Shown: piece by piece, positions 51,688 to 59,283 of the stretch
Layout: each line of letters begins with the position of its first letter
Numbering within the stretch: position 1 is the stretch's first letter
Source: Arthrobacter hankyongi
Lineage (GTDB): Bacteria > Actinomycetota > Actinomycetes > Actinomycetales > Micrococcaceae
DNA length: 64,000 nucleotides
Assembly (NCBI RefSeq): GCF_022012395.1
Contig: NZ_JAKLTQ010000001.1
Coordinates: forward strand, 558,001 to 622,000
Reading direction: 5' to 3'
Notes under the pieces: generated by a model
Told to the model about the DNA's origin: nothing
The model's input: only the letters and a program-made list of their open reading frames with translations
The model's database searches: none
Program-made: the position numbers and the translations under genes

Positions 51688-52401
51688 ATGCGAGAGTCCG
51701 GAAGTAAGGCAACACAAATCCACACCCATCAGCCTTCAGGCAAAACCAAGCTGGACCGGCGCACCATCCTCGAAGCAGGCGCCGACTTTATCGACCAACA
51801 TGGCGTGCGGGAACTTTCCATGCGCCGGCTGGGGGCGGCCCTGGGCGTCGAGGCGATGTCCCTCTACCGGCACGTACCATCGCGGGAAAACCTGCTGGAC
51901 GGGATTGTGGAGCTGATCATGGACCAGCTCTACGGCGATCCCGAGGTGTACCTGGAACCGCGGAACGGCTGGCAGGACTATTTGTTCCGGCTGGCCCACG
52001 GCCTGCGGCGGATGGCGCTGGCACATCCCCGGATCTTCCCCCTGGTGGCCACCCGGCCCCCAGAAGCACCGTGGGTGCGCCCGCCGCTGCGGAGCCTGCG
52101 CTGGATCGACTCCTTCCTCGGCGCACTGACCTCCTCCGGCTTCCGCCCCGAGGCGGCCGTCGCCGCTTACCGGGCATTCAGCAGCTTCCTGTTGGGCCAC
52201 CTGCTCCTGGAAGTGGCGGCCCTGGGCGCCGAAATCGGCCCGGTCGAGACTGATGACGGGCAGGCGCAGGAAACCGGTGACCTCAGCGAATACCCGCAGG
52301 TCCTGCAGCTGCAGGACCTGCTGTCCGAGGACCGGTCTGCGGACGAGTTCGAGGAGTCCCTGGAGAATTTGCTGGAGCGCCTCGGCACCTTGATTCGGTA
52401 G
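51688..52401 (+). CDS. TetR family regulator (TetR_C_1 type), paralogue 2
   Basis: A 237-residue repressor, the same length as the paralogue near 33.6 kb and sharing long blocks, including RRLGAALGVEAMSLYRHVPSREN, LVATRPPEAPWVRPP and the tail QLQDLLSEDRSADEFEESLENLL. GGAGGG lies upstream of the ATG. Downstream is the shared 30-bp element, then a rightward run of membrane and stress-type genes. It probably represses that set. Ligand unknown. Confidence 0.92.
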   Translation: MRESGSKATQIHTHQPSGKTKLDRRTILEAGADFIDQHGVRELSMRRLGAALGVEAMSLYRHVPSRENLLDGIVELIMDQLYGDPEVYLEPRNGWQDYLFRLAHGLRRMALAHPRIFPLVATRPPEAPWVRPPLRSLRWIDSFLGALTSSGFRPEAAVAAYRAFSSFLLGHLLLEVAALGAEIGPVETDDGQAQETGDLSEYPQVLQLQDLLSEDRSADEFEESLENLLERLGTLIR

Positions 52402-52477
52402 CGAGCCGCACCCCAGATCCGCCGCGCGGCACCTGCCCACCACATATCCCCACGAAACGCAACGTTGCACCGAGATG

Positions 52478-52507
52478 CTAAGCATGCTTTGCTTACATCG
52501 TAAACAA
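52478..52507. promoter_or_regulatory. Shared 30-bp operator-like element, copy 2
   Basis: AAGCATGCTT (52480-52489) and CTTACATCGTAAA (52492-52504) lie side by side. Identity with the element at 34383-34412 is 28 of 30. It is 71 bp upstream of the next gene. Surrounding non-coding sequence is much less conserved, which argues for selection. Confidence 0.7.
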
Positions 52508-52577
52508 GCTTTCCCGATGAATTTCGGAGCGGACCCCGGCCAGCCCGGCGGGTCCGCGGAAAAGGCAGGAGGAAGAG

Positions 52578-52892
52578 ATGGTTACTCTTGATGAGCCCCC
52601 GGCGCTGCAGCCCGCAGACCTCGGCGCAGACCGCGATATGGCGGCCGATGCGGAAGCGGACGACGCGCTGCTGACCACGCTGGCTACCCGGATGCACTGC
52701 CGCCGGCCCATGCAGGTGGTGGAAGATGCCGAGGTTCCTCCCCTGAGCCAGCCGCTCACCATCGGGATTCTGGCTCCCGATGAAGCCCCGCGCAAAGGCC
52801 AAGCACCCGGACAAGGCACCGTCACCTACCGCTGCGCCTGCGGGTTCACCATCGATGTCCCGGCGATGACCGGGCAGACGGTCGCCGCCTGA
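52578..52892 (+). CDS. Hypothetical protein with C-terminal CxC motif
   Basis: A 104-residue protein. The acidic N-terminal half (DEPPALQPADLGADRDMAA) gives way to THE variable LATRMHCRRPMQV and a C-terminal TYRCACGFTIDVPAM. The two cysteines and one upstream could bind metal, but no family is recognised. AGGAGG lies upstream. It is first in the rightward run controlled by the shared element. Confidence 0.65.
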   Translation: MVTLDEPPALQPADLGADRDMAADAEADDALLTTLATRMHCRRPMQVVEDAEVPPLSQPLTIGILAPDEAPRKGQAPGQGTVTYRCACGFTIDVPAMTGQTVAA

Positions 52893-52927
52893 GCCGGTTC
52901 CATTTCAACTAGCCACCGGAGAGTTCC

Positions 52928-54034
52928 ATGCCGAGTAGCAGTTTTTTGCCCAACGCCAGCACCAGCGCCAGCGCCACCGAGCAGGACGAATCTTCCGCCG
53001 CCAACCGGCACGCCCCGGCTCCGGATGATGAGCGGAAACCTGACAGCCCCACCGACATCCAGAAACCGGCATGGAAATACGTCCTCAAGCGCACCTTCCG
53101 GGAATTCTCCCGGGACCAGTGCACGGACCTTGCGGCGGCGCTGACGTACTTCGGTGTCCTGTCCCTGTTCCCCGCGCTCCTGGCCCTGGTATCCCTGTTG
53201 GGCGTCGTTGGCCAGGCCGAACAGACCACCCAGACGATGATGCGGGTAGTGCAAGGAGTGGCCAGCCCCGAAGTGGCCCAGGCCCTGCGGCAGCCGATCG
53301 AGCAACTGGCCAGTGCGCCGTCGGCCGGCTTTGCCCTGATCGCCGGTCTGGCTGGCGCCATCTGGTCCGCCTCCGGCTACGTCGGCGCCTTCGGGCGGGC
53401 GATGAACCGGATCTATGAAATCGACGAGGGCAGGCCGTTCTGGAAGCTGCGTCCGGTGATCCTGCTGATCACCGTGGTGATGCTGCTGCTGGCAGTGATC
53501 GCGGCCATCCTGCTGATCGTTTCGGGCCCGCTCGCGGAAACCCTCGGCAACGCCATCGGCTTGGGCGGACCTGCCCTGGCGGCGTGGAACATCGCCAAAT
53601 GGCCGGTCCTGCTGGCCTTCGCCGTCCTGATGATTGCGGTGCTGTACTACGCGACCCCGAACGTGAAACAGCCCAAGTTCCGCTGGATGAGCCTGGGTTC
53701 GCTGATCGCGCTGGTGTTGTTGGGCCTGGCGACCTTGGGCTTTTTCTTCTACGTGTCCAACTTCGGCCATTACAACAAGACCTATGGTGCCATCGGCGGT
53801 GTGATCGTCCTGCTGCTTTGGCTTTGGATCGCCAACAACTCCCTGCTGTTCGGCGCCGAGTTCGACGCCGAAATGGAGCGCGGACGCCAATTGCAGGCCG
53901 GAATCGAGGCCGAGGACGCCATCCAGCTGCCGCCACGGGACACCAAGGCGAGCGACAAGCGACTCGAAAAGGAAAAGGAGGATATCCACCGCGGCCGTGC
54001 TCTCCGGCAGGAGAACGGCAACAGCGAGCACTAG
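52928..54034 (+). CDS. YihY/virulence factor BrkB family membrane protein
   Basis: A 368-residue protein of the YihY family. A charged N-terminus (about 1-45) precedes six membrane helices; DLAAALTYFGVLSLFPALLAL, IWSASGYVGAFGRAMNRIYE and YATPNVKQPKFRWMSLG are typical landmarks. The C-terminal tail is charged. Despite old naming as RNase BN, the family is an inner-membrane transporter-like protein of unclear role. GGAGAG lies upstream of the ATG. It lies 35 bp after the preceding gene. Confidence 0.9.
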   Translation: MPSSSFLPNASTSASATEQDESSAANRHAPAPDDERKPDSPTDIQKPAWKYVLKRTFREFSRDQCTDLAAALTYFGVLSLFPALLALVSLLGVVGQAEQTTQTMMRVVQGVASPEVAQALRQPIEQLASAPSAGFALIAGLAGAIWSASGYVGAFGRAMNRIYEIDEGRPFWKLRPVILLITVVMLLLAVIAAILLIVSGPLAETLGNAIGLGGPALAAWNIAKWPVLLAFAVLMIAVLYYATPNVKQPKFRWMSLGSLIALVLLGLATLGFFFYVSNFGHYNKTYGAIGGVIVLLLWLWIANNSLLFGAEFDAEMERGRQLQAGIEAEDAIQLPPRDTKASDKRLEKEKEDIHRGRALRQENGNSEH

Positions 54035-54075
54035 GACTTGAGGCAGCTAGTACATGCCCCGGAATGGAGAAGGCT

Positions 54076-54834
54076 ATGACCACCCAGAACTGGCAGGAAC
54101 CGGCAACGCTCGGAACTGAAAACCTCGCGGTCCAGGAAACCGAACTGACCGGAAGCCCCTCGGCGGCTTCCACCGCCAAGGATGAAGCAAAGGACGTAGC
54201 GCGGGAAGGCGCAGGCGCCACGAAGCACGTAGCGGGCACCGCCGCGGCAGAGGCCAGGAATATTGCCCAGGAGACCGGAACGCAGGCCAAAAATCTGGCG
54301 GACCAGTTCGGAACGCACCTGAAGGACCAGGCCGGGGCGCAGCAACAGAAAGTCGCCGAAGGCCTGAGGTCCATCAGTGACGAGCTGCGCAACATGGCGC
54401 AGGGCTCACAGGACTACGGCCCCGCGGCGAGTCTGGTCGACCAGGCTGCCCGGCGCACCGAGAACGTGGCCAACTGGCTCGAGGCCCGGGACCCGGGATC
54501 GCTGCTGGCAGAAGTTGAGGATTTTGGTCGCAGGCGGCCGGGAGCCTTCCTGGCCATCGCTGCCGGTGCGGGCCTGCTGGCAGGCCGGCTCACCCGCGGC
54601 ATCGCCGGTGTACAGTCCGCCGGACAGCCTGCTCCGGCGGTACGGGCACCGCAGCCCGCGGCGCCCGTAGTCGAAGAACGGACGGCAGGCGGATTCGGAG
54701 CCCCGGCCACCGCCGTCGGCAGCCAACCGACCGCCACCGGCAGCGGGCCGTTCAACGACCCCTCGGGGGATGAGCTAACGATCCTGCCGGGCGCCCCGCT
54801 GCAGGCCACAGATCCTGACAGGAGGCTTCCATAG
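54076..54834 (+). CDS. Hypothetical protein with coiled coil and membrane segment
   Basis: A 252-residue protein. An Ala/Lys/Glu-rich amphipathic region (residues 30-100: KDEAKDVAREGAGATKHVAG and similar) resembles LEA/coiled-coil proteins, followed by a membrane segment at about 155-175 (FLAIAAGAGLLAGRLTRG) and a Pro/Ala-rich tail. GGAGAAGG precedes the ATG. It lies between YihY and the holin-like gene. Function unknown; a membrane-protective role is a guess. Confidence 0.65.
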   Translation: MTTQNWQEPATLGTENLAVQETELTGSPSAASTAKDEAKDVAREGAGATKHVAGTAAAEARNIAQETGTQAKNLADQFGTHLKDQAGAQQQKVAEGLRSISDELRNMAQGSQDYGPAASLVDQAARRTENVANWLEARDPGSLLAEVEDFGRRRPGAFLAIAAGAGLLAGRLTRGIAGVQSAGQPAPAVRAPQPAAPVVEERTAGGFGAPATAVGSQPTATGSGPFNDPSGDELTILPGAPLQATDPDRRLP

Positions 54835-54836
54835 CC

Positions 54837-55286
54837 ATGACCGAACCCCACCCCACCGGAGCCCACGCCTACCAGCCCGCGCCGACCGAAGCGGAGCTGA
54901 AAGCCGAGACCCAGTCGCTGGGCGACATCATGGGCGACGTGACCCGGGATGTTTCCACGCTCATGCGTCAGGAAGTCGAACTGGCTAAAGCCGAGCTGAA
55001 GGAATCAGCCAGCAAAGCAGGCAAAGGCGCAGGCATGTACGCCGGCGCCGGCATCGCCGGCCATTTCACCCTGCTTTTCCTGTCCGTGGCCCTGATGTGG
55101 GCGCTGGCCTACCTGATCGGCCTCGGCTTGGCGGCCGTGGTGGTCGCCGTGATCTGGGCGATCATCGCCGCCGTCCTGGCTGCCAGGGGCAAAACGGCAA
55201 TGCAGGCGGTGCGCGGCATGCCGCAGACGGCGGAAACGATCCAGGAAATCCCCCCTACTCTGAAACCAAGTGCGGAAACCCCATGA
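54837..55286 (+). CDS. Phage-holin-3-6-type (DUF1469) membrane protein
   Basis: A 149-residue protein. The N-terminal amphipathic region DVSTLMRQEVELAKAELKE is the hallmark of the family, followed by two hydrophobic segments at about 75-95 and 100-120. The family is named for phage holins but is widespread in Actinobacteria on chromosomes with no phage. No lysis genes are near. It lies 2 bp after the preceding gene and overlaps the next by 4 bp. Confidence 0.85.
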   Translation: MTEPHPTGAHAYQPAPTEAELKAETQSLGDIMGDVTRDVSTLMRQEVELAKAELKESASKAGKGAGMYAGAGIAGHFTLLFLSVALMWALAYLIGLGLAAVVVAVIWAIIAAVLAARGKTAMQAVRGMPQTAETIQEIPPTLKPSAETP

Positions 55287-55903
55287 CACAGACTCCAGAA
55301 GAAATCCGGGCCGAGATCGAACGTACCCGTGCCGGGCTCGGGACAAACGTCGACGCCCTCGCAGACAAGGTCAGTCCCTCCAGTATCGCCCAGCGCCAGG
55401 GCCGGAAAGTCCGCGACACCGTGAACAAAGTCAAGAGCAGCGTCATGGGCGCGGCCGACGACACCGCTGGATCGGCGAAGGCCGGCGTCCATAAGGCCGC
55501 GAACACCGTCTCGGATGCGGCCCGCCAGACGGGCGAAGCGGTCCAGGACGCCCCGCACCGGATCGCGGACCAGGCCCGGGGCAATCCCCTGGCTGCCGGG
55601 TTAATTGCCTTCGGCGCCGGCCTGCTGGCCTCCTCGCTCGTCCCGGCCAGCGAGAAAGAGAAGGAACTGGCTGCCGCGCTGCAGGAGAAGGTCGAGCCGC
55701 TGAAGTCCGAAGTCACCGACGCCGTCAAGCAAGTGGCCCGGGACCTGAAGGAACCGGCGCAGGACGCCGTGCAGTCGGTTAAGGAAACCGCCACCGACGG
55801 GGCACAGCACGTCAAGGAGGAGGGCACCTCCGCCGCCAGGGACGTGAAGGACCGTGCGCAGGAGGCCAAGGCCAACGTCCAGGACACCGGCACCCCCGCC
55901 TGA
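55283..55903 (+). CDS. DUF3618 family protein
   Basis: A 206-residue protein. The N-terminus TPEEIRAEIERTRAGLGTNVDALADKV is the DUF3618 signature. The middle has a membrane segment at about 104-124 and the rest is charged, Ala/Lys/Asp-rich repeats (KETATDGAQHVKEEGTSAARD) resembling stress-type LEA proteins. DUF3618 genes are usually next to holin-3-6 genes, as here. Function unknown. Confidence 0.88.
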   Translation: MTQTPEEIRAEIERTRAGLGTNVDALADKVSPSSIAQRQGRKVRDTVNKVKSSVMGAADDTAGSAKAGVHKAANTVSDAARQTGEAVQDAPHRIADQARGNPLAAGLIAFGAGLLASSLVPASEKEKELAAALQEKVEPLKSEVTDAVKQVARDLKEPAQDAVQSVKETATDGAQHVKEEGTSAARDVKDRAQEAKANVQDTGTPA

Positions 55904-56024
55904 TGCGGTAGCTCCACCAGCACCTCGCACCATAGCCACCCTGGAACCGACCGGCGGCACCTGCATGGCGCCGCCGGGAACCACGCCGGGCGCGTCTGCG
56001 CCTGGCGGAAACGAAGGAAGTGCA

Positions 56025-56870
56025 ATGATCGCAAGAGAACACATTGACCGTCTTGTCGGCAGCAACGCCAACGTGGTCGATTCCGAAGGCAACAAGATCG
56101 GCTCCCTCGGACAGCTCTATCTGGACGACCAGACCGACATACCGAACTGGGCCACGGTTAAGACCGGCCTGTTTGGTATGTCCGAAACCTTCTTCCCTCT
56201 CAACGACGCCATGACCGACGGCGACGACGTCCGAGTTCCCTACAGCAAGGACCAAATCAAGGACGCCCCGCGCGTGGATCCGGACGACCATCTCAGCGAG
56301 GCCGACGAGGACCGGCTGTATCAGCACTACGGCCTGGCCGGTGCCCGTTCCGCCAGCACTGGCGACACCGGTACCGCCGGGTACGCCGACACTGACGGAA
56401 TGGCCGGCACCGAAGGCTACGAAGCCACATCCGGAACCGCCGGGACCGGCCACGACACCTCCGGCCCCACCACCGACGATGCGATGACCCGTTCCGTGGA
56501 ACAGCTCCACGTCGGCAGGGAAACCCGGGAAACCGGCCGGGCCCGGCTGCGCAAGTACGTCGTGACCGAGAACGTCACCCAGACGGTCCCGGTCAGCCAT
56601 GAAGAGGTCGTCGTCGAGCGCGAGCCCATTACCGGCGCCAATCGCGGTGCCGCCGTGTCCGGCTCGGAGCTGAGCGAGGAAGAGCACGAGGTCATCCTGC
56701 ACGAGGAACGCCCCGTGGTCGAGAAGGAAACCGTCCCGGTTGAGCGCGTCCGTCTCGGTACCGAGACCGTCACCGACGAAGAGACCGTCTCCGAGCAGGT
56801 CCGCAAGGAGCAGATCGAGGCCGACGGCACCGGCCGGCGCAGCACCGACCGCCGGGACCGCGAGCTCTAA
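56025..56870 (+). CDS. PRC-barrel plus DUF2382 stress-type protein
   Basis: A 281-residue protein. The N-terminal PRC barrel (about residues 1-85) precedes a low-complexity Gly/Ala/Thr linker (about 105-150) and a C-terminal DUF2382 domain (about 160-265: RLRKYVVTENVTQTVPVSHEEVVVEREPI). This pairing is typical of actinobacterial and deinococcal stress proteins. AAGGAAG precedes the ATG; a 121-bp gap separates it from DUF3618. A strong hairpin terminator follows. Confidence 0.92.
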   Translation: MIAREHIDRLVGSNANVVDSEGNKIGSLGQLYLDDQTDIPNWATVKTGLFGMSETFFPLNDAMTDGDDVRVPYSKDQIKDAPRVDPDDHLSEADEDRLYQHYGLAGARSASTGDTGTAGYADTDGMAGTEGYEATSGTAGTGHDTSGPTTDDAMTRSVEQLHVGRETRETGRARLRKYVVTENVTQTVPVSHEEVVVEREPITGANRGAAVSGSELSEEEHEVILHEERPVVEKETVPVERVRLGTETVTDEETVSEQVRKEQIEADGTGRRSTDRRDREL

Positions 56871-56885
56871 AACGCATCGGCGTTT

Positions 56886-56919
56886 GGGAGGGGAAGGGCA
56901 CACCGGCCCTTCCCCTCCC
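56886..56919 (+). terminator. Strong hairpin terminator
   Basis: A perfect 14-bp stem (GGGAGGGGAAGGGC, 56886-56899; complement 56906-56919) with loop ACACCG begins 16 bp after the PRC-barrel/DUF2382 stop. It ends the stress-gene run. Confidence 0.85.
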
Positions 56920-56987
56920 TGACTAGTGTCCCTGTACCACAACGAGCCCGAAGCTCCCCCCCCTCGCGGCGTACTACCCGGACCGCG

Positions 56988-57224
56988 ATGCTCTGGACGG
57001 CGACCATCGGCGCCCTGGTGCTGCTGATACTGCTCATCATCTTCATCGCCCAGAACCAGCACACCGTCCCGCTGCACTACTTCGCATTCGACGGAACGGT
57101 CTCGCTCGGCCTGGCCCTGTTCATTGCCGCCGTCCGCGGCGGGGTGCTGGGGGTCATTGTGGGCGCCGCCCGGATCATCCAGCTGCGGCTGCAGGCCCGC
57201 TCGGGCCACCGCCGGAAGCCATAA
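56988..57224 (+). CDS. LapA family (DUF1049) small membrane protein
   Basis: A 78-residue protein with two helices at about 3-22 and 37-60 and the QNQHTVPLHYFAFDG motif between them, typical of LapA/DUF1049. The C-terminus is basic. It lies between a terminator and the quinone oxidoreductase gene. In other bacteria LapA works with LapB on lipopolysaccharide synthesis, which does not apply in Actinobacteria, so the role is unknown. Confidence 0.82.
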   Translation: MLWTATIGALVLLILLIIFIAQNQHTVPLHYFAFDGTVSLGLALFIAAVRGGVLGVIVGAARIIQLRLQARSGHRRKP

Positions 57225-57263
57225 CTCCGCCACGACCGCGGACCCGCGGGTTAGCATGCGGTT

Positions 57264-58196
57264 ATGAAGGCAATCGGAGTCACAGAGTTCGGCGGGCCGG
57301 AGGCCCTGCACGTCCATGATCTGCCCGATCCCCATCCGGGCCCGGGCGAGGCGCGCCTGAGGGTGGCGGCCGCCTCCGTCAACCCCACGGACACCGTGGT
57401 CCGCACCGGGGTGCGCGGCCGCGGCGACCAGCAGCCACCGCACATCCCCGGCATGGATGCCGCCGGCGTCGTCGACGAGGTCGGCGAGGGCAGCCGCTGG
57501 CAGGTCGGCGACCTGGTCATGGCCATCGCCCTGCCCTTCGGCGAGCACCGCGGCGCCTACGCCGAATACCTCGTGGGCCCGGACGACTCCATGGCGCGCA
57601 GCCCCGCCGGCATGGACTTTCCCCATGCCGCCACCCTGCCGATGAACGGCCTGACCGCCATGCAGATCCTGGAACGGCTTGACCTGCGTCCGGGACAGGT
57701 GCTGGCCGTGACCGGCGCTGCCGGCACCCTGGGCAACTACCTGGTCCAACTGGCCAAGCACGCCGGCCTGACCGTCGTCGCCGACGCGGCGGAGCATGAC
57801 CGGATCCTCGTAGCCGGTTTGGGCCCGGACCACATTGTCCGCCGCGGCGATGACGTCGCGGAGCGGATCCGCGAACTGTTCCCGGACGGCGTCGACGGCC
57901 TCGCCGATGCCGCCGTTCTGCTCGGCAAGGCTGCCCCGGCCGTGAAGGACGACGGCGGCATCGCCGCCGTACGGGAATGGCACGACGCCGAGCCCGGCCG
58001 CGGTATCACCGTCCATCCGATCCGGGTGGCGCTGGAGTACCACTCCGGCGAAAAGCTGGACCGGATCCGGGCCCTGGCCGAGGAAGGCGTGCTTATCCCC
58101 CGCGTCGCCGTCACCCTGCCGGCCGAGGAAGCGGCCGAGGCGCACCGGCGGCTCGAGGCAGGCGGCTTGCGCGGCCGGATCGTGCTGACCTTCTGA
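57264..58196 (+). CDS. NADPH:quinone oxidoreductase-type (zinc-free MDR) protein
   Basis: A 310-residue medium-chain reductase. Landmarks are KAIGVTEFGGPEAL, AAASVNPTDTVVRTG, PGMDAAGVVDEVGEG and the NADPH site VTGAAGTLGNYLVQLA (about residue 152). Zinc-binding residues are missing, as in QOR/zeta-crystallin types. It probably reduces quinones or enones. A weak site precedes the ATG, which fits the family N-terminus. Confidence 0.9.
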   Translation: MKAIGVTEFGGPEALHVHDLPDPHPGPGEARLRVAAASVNPTDTVVRTGVRGRGDQQPPHIPGMDAAGVVDEVGEGSRWQVGDLVMAIALPFGEHRGAYAEYLVGPDDSMARSPAGMDFPHAATLPMNGLTAMQILERLDLRPGQVLAVTGAAGTLGNYLVQLAKHAGLTVVADAAEHDRILVAGLGPDHIVRRGDDVAERIRELFPDGVDGLADAAVLLGKAAPAVKDDGGIAAVREWHDAEPGRGITVHPIRVALEYHSGEKLDRIRALAEEGVLIPRVAVTLPAEEAAEAHRRLEAGGLRGRIVLTF

Positions 58197-58207
58197 CCCC
58201 CCAAGAA

Positions 58208-58267
58208 ATCGACCTGACGGATAACGCCCTTCCCAGCCTTGATAACGGCGTCATCTGGCCAGTCGAT
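58208..58267. repeat. 60-bp palindromic element, copy 1
   Basis: ATCGACC...GTCGAT ends are inverted; inner CGGAT and ATC(T/C)G segments continue the symmetry, so the element could fold into an imperfect hairpin. It is 77% identical (46/60) to 59182-59241, in the same orientation. It lies between the quinone oxidoreductase stop and the AroE-like stop. Confidence 0.75.
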
Positions 58268-58340
58268 CGGCATGCGGTGCGCGGCCTTGTCCGCCGCCGG
58301 GTCGCCTGCCAGGCCGCCGGCAGCCGTCCGGCTCCCGCGC

Positions 58341-59153
58341 TCAGGCCCGGGAAAACTCGCCCGCCGCGGCGACCTGTTCCGGCGTCGGGCGGACACCGGT
58401 GTACAGGACGAACTGCTCGGCGGCCTGCAGGGTGATCACCTCCGCGCCCGTGATCACGTTTTTGCCTGCCGCGCGGGCGGCCCGGATCAGCGGCGTCTCG
58501 GCCGGGAAGGCGACGACGTCGAACACCGTCTGTGCCGCGGCGACGGCTTCCGTGCTGTAGGCCAAGGCGTCCTCGTCCGGCCCGGCCATGCCCAGCGGCG
58601 TCACATTGATGAGCAGGTCGGCCCGGCCCTCCCCCGGGTCCGGCCGCCAGCCAAAACCGTACAGTCCCGCCAGGCTCCGGCCGGCCTGCTCGTTGCGGGC
58701 CACAATCGTGACGTCGGCGAACCCGTTGTCGCGGAGTGCGGCCGCCACCGCCTTGGCCATGCCGCCGGAACCCCGCAGCATCACGCTGGAGGCTGCCGGC
58801 ACCCTGTGCTGCTGCAGCAGGCTGGCGACCGCCAGGTAGTCGGTGTTGTACGCGGTCAGCACGCCGTCGTCGTTCACGATGGTGTTCACCGACTCGATCG
58901 CGGACGCGGACAGATCCATCCGGTCCACCAGCGGAATGACGTCCTCCTTGAACGGCATCGACACCGAGCAGCCGCGGATCCCCAGCGCCCGGATACCGCC
59001 GATCGCCGCCGGCAGGTCCGTGGTGGTGAAGGCCTTGTAGATAAAGTTCAGACCTAGCTCGCCGTAGAGGTAGTTGTGGAAGCGCGTCCCGATATTGCTC
59101 GGACGGGCAGCGAGCGAGATGCACAGCGTCATGTCTTTATTCAGGATCGGCAC
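58341..59153 (-). CDS. Shikimate 5-dehydrogenase-like protein
   Basis: A 270-residue AroE-family protein. The substrate domain has SVSMPFKEDVIPL (about residues 62-74, containing the catalytic-type Lys) and SVNTIV; the nucleotide domain has RGSGGMAKAVAAAL, in place of the usual GAGGA. INVTPLGM and the C-terminal LQAAEQF are conserved. A true AroE probably lies elsewhere; this subclass may act on quinate or another hydroxy acid. It is flanked on both sides by the 60-bp palindromic element. The GTG start lacks good spacing; an ATG at 59135 is an alternative. Confidence 0.82.
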   Translation of the reverse strand: MPILNKDMTLCISLAARPSNIGTRFHNYLYGELGLNFIYKAFTTTDLPAAIGGIRALGIRGCSVSMPFKEDVIPLVDRMDLSASAIESVNTIVNDDGVLTAYNTDYLAVASLLQQHRVPAASSVMLRGSGGMAKAVAAALRDNGFADVTIVARNEQAGRSLAGLYGFGWRPDPGEGRADLLINVTPLGMAGPDEDALAYSTEAVAAAQTVFDVVAFPAETPLIRAARAAGKNVITGAEVITLQAAEQFVLYTGVRPTPEQVAAAGEFSRA

Positions 59154-59181
59154 GCTCCAAGGCTACCCGCCCCACCCCGCC

Positions 59182-59241
59182 ATCGACCGGGCGGATGACG
59201 ACCTTTTCGGCGTTGAAAACGGAGTTATCCGTCGAGTCGAT
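59182..59241. repeat. 60-bp palindromic element, copy 2
   Basis: The element is the same length as copy 1 and begins ATCGACC, ends AGTCGAT, with conserved CGGAT, ACG, TTGA and AACGG blocks. It lies upstream of the AroE-like gene and downstream of the antiporter gene. Confidence 0.75.
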
Positions 59242-59283
59242 TGGAGGGATGGGGAGGGTGGGGTGGTTAGTCCTGCTTCATCC

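Noticed and set aside
52928-54034. RNase BN function for the YihY protein
   Set aside because: The RNase BN label for this family was a misassignment; the protein is clearly an integral membrane protein.
54837-55286. Prophage evidence from the holin-like protein
   Set aside because: The family is common on actinobacterial chromosomes; no endolysin, capsid, terminase or integrase is near.
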